A stretch of 61,365 nt of DNA from NCBI GenBank assembly GCA_903831295.1, contig CAIKXA010000067.1:1-61365 (forward strand). Direction: 5' to 3'. Of the stretch, positions 44,699 to 51,881 are shown piece after piece. Positions within the stretch are counted from its first letter, which is position 1; each line of letters begins with the position of its first letter. Made by a program: the position numbers and the translations under genes. The notes beneath the pieces were generated by a model. It was given only the letters and a program-made list of their open reading frames with translations. It was not told the DNA's origin and did not search any database. This DNA is from an uncultured bacterium (lineage in GTDB: Bacteria; Planctomycetota; Phycisphaerae; Phycisphaerales; SM1A02).

Positions 44699-46678
44699 TT
44701 AATTGATATTCACGCCAGTCGGTGGAGCTCCAAAGACGTCGTTTCCAAAGTTGCGATCAAGTTGAAAGCCAACTGAATTTGGGAAGGACAGATCACGACG
44801 GAAACGTGCCAGTGGTAGGGCCCAAAAATTGGTTCCAACAATGATGTGATCGTCAGGCTTTAGAAAAACATCAGGCTCCGCGCGATTGCGAATGGCGGCC
44901 AAACTAATTCGAACGCAAGCCTCTTTGTCGCTTCCAAGTCGGCGAATTAAATCGCAGCGCTCAGGAATTGCCAATTCACTTACGCCACCCGCCGCCGCCA
45001 CCAATCTACTGAGAGTCAACCTTCCGGATGTTGGCAAATTGTAAACCCCAGGTCGACTGATTTCGCCGTCGATATACACCACTCCAACTTGCCCTGAATC
45101 GCAATAAATTAAATCGCCTGGTCGAATGACAATATTCAAATTCGCTTGGCCGCGGACTAAATCGTTATATGAAATGTCGATGACAATGGATTTTTCTTGC
45201 TTGGCAATGACACGCTTCTTGCTGAGCGCCTCCGCAGCTTCGTTGGATTTTAATTTGGCTCCCTCAGCATCCGTTGATGTGATATCGCTTGGGTTGGTTG
45301 ATGTTGCCGAACCATTTGTGGCGCTGGCAGCGTCGGACTGATTGGGCATTGCCGCGGAGAAGGATTTTCGCACCCATGATTGCGAAGCGTTATCAAAAAT
45401 ATATTGATCCCCAGTTGTTGCGTCCAAAGTATTCGTTGCGGGTGGCATGCCAGTATTTTGACCGACACGGTCATCGGCTTTCGCTTGCTCAAGATCATCA
45501 ATATCAACTGGCGGAGCTTGGCGACTTTCCGCACGCAACAATCCCAATTGGGTTCGCCGTTTCGACGGTTCGGCCCCAGGGTCTTGCACTGGTGGCGCTG
45601 TTGGTGTTGGCTCCACACTTGTAGGCGCGGGAGTTGGCGGCGTTGCTGATGTTGGATCCACACTTGCGGGCGCGGAAGTTGGCGGCGTTACTGATGTTGG
45701 ATCCACACTTGCGGGCGCGGGAGTTGGTGGCGTTGCTGATGTTGGATCCACACTTGCGGGCGCGGGAGTTGGTGGCGTTGCTGATATTGGATCAACACTT
45801 GTGGGCGCGGGAATTGGTGGCGTTGGTGATGTTGGATCCGCACTTGCGGGCGCGGAAGTTGGTGGCGCAGTTGGCTCGTTCGCGTTTGGCAATTCATTGA
45901 TCAACTGATCAATGTCAACGACTGATGGCGTAGATGGCGCAGGGGTTGTTGTTTGAGTTTTTGCTGTTGGAGCAACAACTTCCGCGGGAACTGCAGACGA
46001 CTGGGCTGCATCAGTTCCTGGCGAAGTTGTTTGATTATAAAAAGCTTTATTTTCTTCGGCTATTACTTCTCGCGTCACTAAAATTCTGCTCGTAGCCGAG
46101 CTTGCTCCGCGAGCGGTTGCCAAAGCATCTAACAATCGAAGATCAGGTTTATTCAGTGCGTATAAACCAGGCTGATCAACAGATCCAAGAATGCGAAACT
46201 GAAATGCACGACCCTCTTGCAGAGAAACGAAAGCCTTTGGATTTTTAATAATTCCTTGCAGCTTTTCCTCAATATTTTTTTGCAATTGTTCCGTGGTGAG
46301 ACCCGCTGCTTGGACTTTATTGATCACCGGAAGCTGAATATCTCCAGTTTGATTCACAACTCGTTCGGCAATTTCTGTTTGCCCAGTTTGCATCAGACTT
46401 GGAATTTGAACTCTGAGCACATCGCCTGGAGCGAATCGATATGACAAATCGCCGGGCTTCAAATCCGCTGGCGATGGGTTGACGAATTCTGGACCATCAC
46501 TCGCCTGCTCTATGACATCGATTCGATTCAAAATCGGCATGGCAGATGGTGTTGTTTCAAAGTAACCAGTGCGGCTTGGATCCACAAAACTGTCCGTTTC
46601 GCATCCACCGAGAATGGTCAATACCACCGCGGAGAAAAGAAAGAAATGAAAGAAGGATTTAAACAATGGATAGAACAA
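44699..46678 (-). CDS. Polysaccharide export lipoprotein, Wza/SLBB type, with proline-rich repeats
   Basis: The 659-residue protein has a lipoprotein signal ending in LTILGGC (Cys about residue 26). A polysaccharide-export domain follows (RFAPGDVLRVQIPSL, then TGDIQLPVINKVQAAGLT near residue 115) and a first SLBB domain (ILGSVDQPGLYAL). A low-complexity insertion of about 250 residues with six 15-residue repeats comes next, then a second SLBB domain (VVYIDGEISRPGVYNLPTSG) near residue 545. Wza-type proteins form outer-membrane channels for capsule or exopolysaccharide. The apparent start is TTG at 46678; another TTG four codons later is possible. It is the first gene of the 17.5-kb minus-strand series. 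Confidence 0.85.
   Translation of the reverse strand: MFYPLFKSFFHFFLFSAVVLTILGGCETDSFVDPSRTGYFETTPSAMPILNRIDVIEQASDGPEFVNPSPADLKPGDLSYRFAPGDVLRVQIPSLMQTGQTEIAERVVNQTGDIQLPVINKVQAAGLTTEQLQKNIEEKLQGIIKNPKAFVSLQEGRAFQFRILGSVDQPGLYALNKPDLRLLDALATARGASSATSRILVTREVIAEENKAFYNQTTSPGTDAAQSSAVPAEVVAPTAKTQTTTPAPSTPSVVDIDQLINELPNANEPTAPPTSAPASADPTSPTPPIPAPTSVDPISATPPTPAPASVDPTSATPPTPAPASVDPTSVTPPTSAPASVDPTSATPPTPAPTSVEPTPTAPPVQDPGAEPSKRRTQLGLLRAESRQAPPVDIDDLEQAKADDRVGQNTGMPPATNTLDATTGDQYIFDNASQSWVRKSFSAAMPNQSDAASATNGSATSTNPSDITSTDAEGAKLKSNEAAEALSKKRVIAKQEKSIVIDISYNDLVRGQANLNIVIRPGDLIYCDSGQVGVVYIDGEISRPGVYNLPTSGRLTLSRLVAAAGGVSELAIPERCDLIRRLGSDKEACVRISLAAIRNRAEPDVFLKPDDHIIVGTNFWALPLARFRRDLSFPNSVGFQLDRNFGNDVFGAPPTGVNIN
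45599..45868 (-). repeat. Six tandem 45-bp repeats coding for a 15-residue proline-rich unit
   Basis: The unit reads TPPTPAPASVDPTSA, with point differences between copies (for example APPTSAPASADPTSP and TPPIPAPTSVDPISA). The two middle copies are nearly identical in DNA, which suggests recent duplication. A partial seventh copy follows. All length changes would keep the frame. Confidence 0.9.
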
Positions 46679-46857
46679 GTTTTAATTGTTGCAATGTGGC
46701 AAGTTTGGGTTAGTAATTATCGGCTGAACAAGACTGCTGAATTTACACAAATCGAAAATATATGTTTGCGAGACTTCCACAGCCTTGCTGAAAATTCAGC
46801 ATTATTTCAATTGAAATTTGAATTGATCCCCCAAAAAATTTACTGTGAAATTTATAA
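46679..46857. other. AT-rich intergenic region upstream of the exopolysaccharide series
   Basis: This 179-bp stretch is clearly richer in A and T than its surroundings. It lies between the pyrB stop and the Wza-like start and should hold the promoter of the long minus-strand series. It contains TGCTGA/TCAGCA (46786-46801) and TCAATT/AATTGA (46807-46826) inverted repeats. A short plus-strand frame across it has no Shine-Dalgarno sequence and no conserved content. Confidence 0.5.
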
Positions 46858-47796
46858 TTAAAGTCTTATAACTTCTTCCAAAACAGCCATTCGCGCTGCG
46901 ACTCCGTGAGTCACTTGGCGTAATATTCTGGTTCCGCCAAATTCGTCAGCCACTGCGTCATCAATTTCCACGCCTCGATTGACTGGCCCCGGATGCAAAA
47001 CAACAGCTCCTGATTTTAACCTAAGGGCGCGCTCCATTGTGAGGCCATACAAGGTCCTGTAATCGGAAGAAACCCCGTAAGATGCTGCTCTTTCGGTTTG
47101 AAGCCTTAACATCATAATTGCGTCAAGATCACGTAAATTAGAATCAAGATCGTTAGATATAGTGATAAGTTTATGAAATTTAGTCATTTCTTGATGGGAC
47201 TTATTTACCAGTGTTGGAGGTCCAATTAGAACAACATGACAACCAAGAATTGCAAGGCCGTGTGCTGCGGACCTGGCTACTCGACTATTGGCAATATCCC
47301 CCACAATGGCAACTCGACGTCCATCAAGTGACCCTAGGGATTCCTGAAGGGTCAATAGATCTAGCAACCCCTGAGTTGGGTGTTCGTGGCGACCGTCCCC
47401 TGCATTGATCACTGGAATAGAAACCCGCTTTGCCACCATTGCCGGTCCGCCAGAAATTGTGGATCGAATAACAAGCCCGCTTACGCCCATGGCTTCGATA
47501 TTTAGGGCGGTATCAACCAAACTTTCGCCCTTGCTAGCGCTGGAACCACTCGCGGCAAGGGTAAATACCTCGCCGCCGAGGCGATGCACGGCTGTTTCAA
47601 AGCTGCATCGAGTTCGGGTGGAATCTTCAAAAAACAAATTGGCAATCACTCGGCCGGCAAGAGTGTCTTTACGCGCCACCCTCTGATCGGCGACCGCCAA
47701 ATTATTTTTAGCCGCTGCCAGCAAACTTTGAAGATGTTCACGGGACAAGCCTTCAATTTGCAGAAAGTGCTTGGTGTTGGACAAGCCTGTGGACAT
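46858..47796 (-). CDS. pyrB: Aspartate carbamoyltransferase catalytic subunit
   Basis: PyrB condenses carbamoyl phosphate with aspartate in pyrimidine synthesis. The 312-residue protein has the carbamoyl-phosphate-binding motif FFEDSTRTRCSFETA (about residue 56), a KGES loop, the DGRHEHPTQGLLDLLTL block (about 135) and HPGPVNRGVEI near residue 258. I chose ATG 47796 because an upstream TTG (47844) would add 16 residues that do not belong to the family. TATAAC lies 7 nt before this ATG, a possible imperfect -10 element. No pyrI or pyrC is adjacent. It is divergent from the phosphoesterase gene at 47868. Confidence 0.93.
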   Translation of the reverse strand: MSTGLSNTKHFLQIEGLSREHLQSLLAAAKNNLAVADQRVARKDTLAGRVIANLFFEDSTRTRCSFETAVHRLGGEVFTLAASGSSASKGESLVDTALNIEAMGVSGLVIRSTISGGPAMVAKRVSIPVINAGDGRHEHPTQGLLDLLTLQESLGSLDGRRVAIVGDIANSRVARSAAHGLAILGCHVVLIGPPTLVNKSHQEMTKFHKLITISNDLDSNLRDLDAIMMLRLQTERAASYGVSSDYRTLYGLTMERALRLKSGAVVLHPGPVNRGVEIDDAVADEFGGTRILRQVTHGVAARMAVLEEVIRL

Positions 47797-47855
47797 TGGG
47801 ATAGTTATAGCGAATTCGTAGCCACGGGTCTTGCGTACCTGCAAGAACCTTGAGT

Positions 47856-47861
47856 TAGCCT
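47856..47861 (+). promoter_or_regulatory. Putative -10 element (TAGCCT) of the phosphoesterase gene
   Basis: TAGCCT ends 6 nt before ATG 47868, with no ribosome binding site between. Confidence 0.4.
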
Positions 47862-47867
47862 ATTGGC

Positions 47868-48497
47868 ATGGCGAAGACGATCTGGATTTCGGGCGACACC
47901 CATTTTGGCGATGCCCGCGCGCTCACATTGTTTCAAAGACCCTTTGCGGATGTGGCCACAATGGACGCCCACTTTTTGGAGATGCTGAATCGCCAAATTG
48001 GCAAAGGCGACGTGTTAATTCATATTGGTGATTTTTGCGGGCCAATGCCTGAGGGCCAAGACGCGCAAATTGAACATGCGCGCAAAATCCGCCAGCAAAT
48101 TCGTTGCAAAAAAATCCGCTTGATTCGTGGAAACCATGATCCCAAATCAGAGCGATTCACTTCGCTGTTTGATTCCGTAAAAGATCAAATGAACTTCCGC
48201 CGCGAGATTGGAAATGAACGAGTGATTGTTTGCCACTATCCACTTCGCGCTTGGCGTGGGCAACTCAGCGGCGCTCTGCATTTGTATGGCCATACGCATG
48301 GAGCGCTGGAGGAAGTTGGCCGCAGCATGGATGTTGGAATTGACTGTTGGAAATATGCGCCGCTTCAACTTGATCACGCGCTGGACATTTTGGCCGCGCG
48401 GCCGGTGACGCCGCCAAATGGCTGGGTTCGCCGACAAGAAATTCGTGAAGACGCCATACGAGGCGAGAACGATCCGCCCGCCAAGAATGCGCACTAG
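47868..48497 (+). CDS. Calcineurin-like metallophosphoesterase
   Basis: The 209-residue cytosolic protein carries intact metal-binding motifs: ISGDTHFGD (residue about 8), HIGDFCG (about 52), LIRGNHDPK (about 84), VCHYPLRAW (about 121) and YGHTHGALEE (about 140). These are the D-x-H, GD, GNHD, H and GHTH motifs of small bacterial phosphoesterases such as the YfcE/MJ0936 type. The substrate is unknown. The last 30 residues are polar and probably disordered. It is transcribed alone and divergent from pyrB. Confidence 0.85.
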   Translation: MAKTIWISGDTHFGDARALTLFQRPFADVATMDAHFLEMLNRQIGKGDVLIHIGDFCGPMPEGQDAQIEHARKIRQQIRCKKIRLIRGNHDPKSERFTSLFDSVKDQMNFRREIGNERVIVCHYPLRAWRGQLSGALHLYGHTHGALEEVGRSMDVGIDCWKYAPLQLDHALDILAARPVTPPNGWVRRQEIREDAIRGENDPPAKNAH

Positions 48498-48557
48498 AAA
48501 TGAGATGATGCGGGTACTTCGCGGGCACGTAATAAAAATCTGTAAACGGGAGATACC

Positions 48558-49265
48558 ATGAACCGCATGAAGCTTATAAAAAATATCGCTCTTGCTTGCG
48601 CAGTTGGTGTGGGTTTACTTGGGGTTGCATGCGCTTCGGGATCCCTAAAAAGCGGAACCATGACCACTGAAATCACGCGCGATGTGGCCGAGGGAACTTG
48701 GGCGCTCACCGACAGTGAAAATGCTTTGTTCAATGTGAATCTACTCAACGACGGCGTGGCTATAAGTAATTGGTGCAAAGGTCCCGACGGCGCCAAGGGC
48801 GAACACGGAAATTGGAAAGTGGAAGATGGCGTGTTGCTATTAAATTGGACGGATGGCTGGCTCGATGTGATTCAGTTGGGTCATATTGGATTTGAAAAAT
48901 ATTCTTACGCGCCGCGGGCGAATCGCCAAGGACCGCCGACTTCGTTTGGCCAAGCGGTGAAAGTTCTCAACTACTCAACTCAATGGTCGGGCGTGTGGAA
49001 GACTCGCAGCGCCGATGCGAAATGGAAAAACCAAGAATTTTATATTTGTCTGCAAAGCAACGGCATGGCTATGAAAAGCATCGACGCCATCAACACGGGC
49101 TGCTGGCAGAAACAACAAGGCGGCATCGCGATTTATTTCAGCGATGGTTGGTTCATGTTGATCGCGCGTGATGGCGACTCGGTTGAAGCGCGCAGTTGGG
49201 CGCCCGGCGCGGACAGAGCCGGCGTTCCCACGGGAATCACACCCATGGCGCAGGTGCTAGAGTGA
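48558..49265 (+). CDS. Secreted protein with two tandem copies of an unknown ~90-residue domain
   Basis: The 235-residue product begins with a signal peptide ending near LLGVAC (possible lipoprotein cysteine at 25). The rest is two related domains, residues about 46-137 and 145-235. Both start with G(T/V)W, continue with an F-x-(V/I)-x-L strand and (N/S)(D/N)G(V/M)A, have a central DGW, and end in (Y/W)AP-x-A-(N/D)R-x-G-x-PT. I do not recognise the family. The pattern of repeated Trp and Gly suggests small beta-barrel or lipocalin-like folds. A GGAG lies about 6 nt before ATG 48558. A small lipoprotein gene starts 5 bp after the stop. Confidence 0.65.
   Translation: MNRMKLIKNIALACAVGVGLLGVACASGSLKSGTMTTEITRDVAEGTWALTDSENALFNVNLLNDGVAISNWCKGPDGAKGEHGNWKVEDGVLLLNWTDGWLDVIQLGHIGFEKYSYAPRANRQGPPTSFGQAVKVLNYSTQWSGVWKTRSADAKWKNQEFYICLQSNGMAMKSIDAINTGCWQKQQGGIAIYFSDGWFMLIARDGDSVEARSWAPGADRAGVPTGITPMAQVLE
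49258..49263 (+). promoter_or_regulatory. Putative -10 element (TAGAGT) of the small lipoprotein gene
   Basis: TAGAGT ends 7 nt before ATG 49271 but overlaps the stop of the preceding gene, so it could be chance. Confidence 0.3.
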
Positions 49266-49270
49266 CATCC

Positions 49271-49531
49271 ATGATTTACGTTCCATCAAATGCCTTCAAA
49301 TTGCTTGTGTTGAGTTTGGGAATTCTTTGTGGATGCCAAAGCCAGCCGTCACTGTGGCAAGGCGATGAATCCCCCACGCAATATCAAACGCAACAAATGG
49401 ACAGGGGTGGTCAGCCCGTGACGTATTACGATTTGGACGATGGCGACAATGAGGATCCAAATGTTGATCAAGGCAACTATCCAGAGATGAGCGAGCCTTG
49501 GTGGAATTCACCGGGCTACATCGGAGGGTGA
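49271..49531 (+). CDS. Small acidic lipoprotein
   Basis: The 86-residue product has a hydrophobic signal ending in LGILCGC, so Cys 21 would be lipid-modified. The mature part is short, acidic (YYDLDDGDNEDPNVDQ) and ends in a Trp- and Gly-rich tail, with no domain I recognise. It follows the tandem-domain gene by 5 bp and may share its transcript. Its last 24 nt overlap the 3' end of the convergent sugar dehydrogenase gene. Confidence 0.55.
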   Translation: MIYVPSNAFKLLVLSLGILCGCQSQPSLWQGDESPTQYQTQQMDRGGQPVTYYDLDDGDNEDPNVDQGNYPEMSEPWWNSPGYIGG

Positions 49532-50770
49532 TTGCTGCACGCCCGTGATTTTCCAAAGCGAGCCGGGGCCGCGATCGCCACCATCAAAGGAACACAACAC
49601 AAGTTCGCCATTGAGCATCTCGCCAAAACTGCTCCACAGATTCGCGCTGCGATGGATTAATTTTCTGGGCGTTCCAAGTTTTAAATCCTGACAGCGTGCG
49701 CCCCAGATGATGCCGTATCCAAAGTCGGCGAAAAAATAAATGCCGTTTAATTGTGGATATTTTTTTCCGCGATACACATAGCCACCCGTCACGCTCACGC
49801 CATCGCTATGTGAATATTCGAAAGCGGGATCTCTATAGGTGTCGCCGAAATCGCCTTTGTGCCCGGAAGCGAATTCATGCAGCCCCTCGCGCGCATTCCA
49901 TCCATAATTGCCGCCTTTCACAATGACATCAATCTCCTCGTATTGATCTTGACCAACGTCCCCCGCCCACAACAATTTGGTTTCGCGATCAAAGGACATG
50001 CGCCACACATTGCGCAATCCATAAGCCCAAATTTCTTTTCGCGCGCCCTTTGTGTCCACAAATGGATTGTCGGCGGGAATGGCGTAGGGAGATTCCTTGC
50101 TTGAATGGCTCACATCGATGCGAAGAACGGATGCCAGAAGTGTTTGCAGATTTTGTCCGTGTCCTTGCGGATCATTGGCTGCGCCGCCATCACCCAAACT
50201 GAGATACAGCATGCCGTCTGGGCCGAATAGCGCGGTACCGCCATTGTGATTCGAATAAGGCTGGGCCACTTCCAAAATTTTTATTTGACTGTCCACATCC
50301 ACGGATTTGCGATCGCTGCTCACGTGAAACCGGCTCAGAATTGAGCGCCTTGGTTTGTCGGCGCTGTAGTACATGTAAAGAAATCCATTCGCGGCGTAAT
50401 TTGGATCAAAGCAAATCGATAACAGTCCCTCCTCGTTATTTTTGGAGTTCACTTGCGATCGAATATCCACGAAGACGTCGCCGGATTTCACTTGATCATT
50501 TTTTTCATCAAGCCTTAGAACGCGACCAGCTTGTTCGACCACGTACAAATTGTCTGGTTCGCCAGGAGCCTGAACAGCTTGGACTGGTCGCCGCAGAGTT
50601 ACGTTGGGAAACAATCTTGTGAGCTGTATCGCTGGCACGGAATTCGGATCCGCCGGCGTTGGTGATTGGGCAACAGCGAATACGGAAAAAGCCGCGATAA
50701 GAAAAACAATCAGGAAATGTGGATTTGTAATTTTCAACTGGCACCTGGCTGGGATACTTGTGGCTGACAT
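49508..50770 (-). CDS. PQQ-type soluble glucose/sorbosone dehydrogenase family protein
   Basis: The 420-residue protein has a signal peptide (about residues 15-35) and a six-bladed propeller of the GDH family. Visible marks are EEGLLSICFDPNYAANGFLY (about residue 110), SNHNGGTALFGPDGMLYLSLGDGG (about 165), ENPF-like DNPFVDTKGARKEIWAYGLRN and GDVGQDQYEEIDVI. The catalytic-type His in the SNHNGG motif is present. Such enzymes oxidise sugars in the periplasm with PQQ. Whether this member binds PQQ is not certain. I chose ATG 50770, which starts just before the signal peptide; a longer frame upstream is the shadow of the neighbouring gene. Confidence 0.85.
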   Translation of the reverse strand: MSATSIPARCQLKITNPHFLIVFLIAAFSVFAVAQSPTPADPNSVPAIQLTRLFPNVTLRRPVQAVQAPGEPDNLYVVEQAGRVLRLDEKNDQVKSGDVFVDIRSQVNSKNNEEGLLSICFDPNYAANGFLYMYYSADKPRRSILSRFHVSSDRKSVDVDSQIKILEVAQPYSNHNGGTALFGPDGMLYLSLGDGGAANDPQGHGQNLQTLLASVLRIDVSHSSKESPYAIPADNPFVDTKGARKEIWAYGLRNVWRMSFDRETKLLWAGDVGQDQYEEIDVIVKGGNYGWNAREGLHEFASGHKGDFGDTYRDPAFEYSHSDGVSVTGGYVYRGKKYPQLNGIYFFADFGYGIIWGARCQDLKLGTPRKLIHRSANLWSSFGEMLNGELVLCSFDGGDRGPGSLWKITGVQQSPSDVAR

Positions 50771-50779
50771 TATAAATTG

Positions 50780-50785
50780 ACTGTA
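50780..50785 (-). promoter_or_regulatory. Putative -10 element (TACAGT) of the sugar dehydrogenase gene
   Basis: TACAGT on the minus strand ends 9 nt before ATG 50770. Confidence 0.5.
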
Positions 50786-50824
50786 GTCCTGCCGCTTACA
50801 AATGTCTTGCGCCGCGGGATCTCG

Positions 50825-50830
50825 TACGAT
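50825..50830 (+). promoter_or_regulatory. Putative -10 element (TACGAT) of the AI-2E family gene
   Basis: TACGAT ends 7 nt before ATG 50838 and rules out a longer in-frame start at 50802. Confidence 0.5.
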
Positions 50831-50837
50831 TCGGATT

Positions 50838-51881
50838 ATGACTGCGACAAACCCTTCGATGAACCAGACAGGTCGTGGCGCGCGAATTTTGTTTTGCGCG
50901 GCCGCCGCGGTGATTATTTTAGCGGGCCTGAAAGCGGCGGCGCCATTGGTTGTTCCTATTTTGGCGGCGATATTTCTAGCTGTGGTGAGTTTGCCGGCGT
51001 TGGCATTTTTATGCCGGACCGGAATGCCGCGATGGCTTGCCGCCACGTGCCTTCTGATTGTGATCGTGTTCCTTATTTTGTGGGCCACCGCAATCGCAAC
51101 CCAAAACGTGGCTGTTCTTGCGCAACAAATTCCGCAATATCGAAGCATTCTTGACGCCAAACTTCTGGAGTTTAATACAGACCTTACCGCGCGCGGTATT
51201 CATTTTGACTTGGATACTTTGATTTCAAAAACAAATCCCAGCGATGTGCTGGGATACGCCAGCGATTTCGTGAAGGCGCTGGCCAACTTGGCTCAAAGCG
51301 GATTGTTCGTGATTCTTACGCTGGCATTTTTATTGGGCGAGGCGTCCGTGTTGCCAAGCAAAATACGTATGATCACTGGAAAGCCCGAGGATGATCTTGG
51401 GCGATATCGAAAAATCATGATCGATATCCAAAGCTACTTGGCCGTGAAATCACAGACAAACTTTTTAACCGCGGTATTGGTCACGCTGAGTTGCTACGCG
51501 CTGAACACTCCCTACGCTTTATTTATTGGGCTGGCTGCTTTTTTTCTAAATTACATTCCAACTTTTGGCGCCATCATCACGGCAATTCCAGCTGTGTTGC
51601 TTTGTTTGGCGGTGAACACTTGGCAAACTGCGCTGATGATGTTGGCGCTGCAAGTGTTCATTAATTTGGCGATTGGAAGTTGGTTGGAACCAAAATTATT
51701 TGGTCGCAAACTGGGCTTAAGCGCCGCGGTTGTATTTTTAAGCCTGGTATTTTGGGGCTGGATCCTTGGACCCGTGGGCATGTTCTTAAGCGTGCCGCTC
51801 ACCATGCTGGTTAAAATATTGCTGGATAACACCGAGGAATTTAAATGGATCTCAATTTTGCTTGGGCCGGGGAAGTCTTGA
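50838..51881 (+). CDS. AI-2E family transporter (UPF0118/PerM-type)
   Basis: The 347-residue polytopic membrane protein shows the family plan: two helices, a long amphipathic region (about residues 85-150), then five helices. The motifs are PYALFIGLAAFFLNYIPTFG (about residue 220) and the final GLSAAVVFLSLVFWGWILGP-type block. Members export small molecules, among them autoinducer-2 or, in others, sodium ions. The substrate here cannot be predicted. The gene overlaps the convergent FHA/HD-GYP gene by 41 bp. Confidence 0.85.
   Translation: MTATNPSMNQTGRGARILFCAAAAVIILAGLKAAAPLVVPILAAIFLAVVSLPALAFLCRTGMPRWLAATCLLIVIVFLILWATAIATQNVAVLAQQIPQYRSILDAKLLEFNTDLTARGIHFDLDTLISKTNPSDVLGYASDFVKALANLAQSGLFVILTLAFLLGEASVLPSKIRMITGKPEDDLGRYRKIMIDIQSYLAVKSQTNFLTAVLVTLSCYALNTPYALFIGLAAFFLNYIPTFGAIITAIPAVLLCLAVNTWQTALMMLALQVFINLAIGSWLEPKLFGRKLGLSAAVVFLSLVFWGWILGPVGMFLSVPLTMLVKILLDNTEEFKWISILLGPGKS

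Noticed and set aside
46646-46861. A plus-strand frame of 71 codons across the AT-rich gap upstream of the exopolysaccharide series
   Set aside because: It overlaps the start of the Wza-like gene, has no ribosome binding site, and reads as random translation of AT-rich DNA.
50771-51160. A 130-residue N-terminal extension of the sugar dehydrogenase
   Set aside because: It is the antisense shadow of the AI-2E family gene, and a signal peptide begins at ATG 50770.
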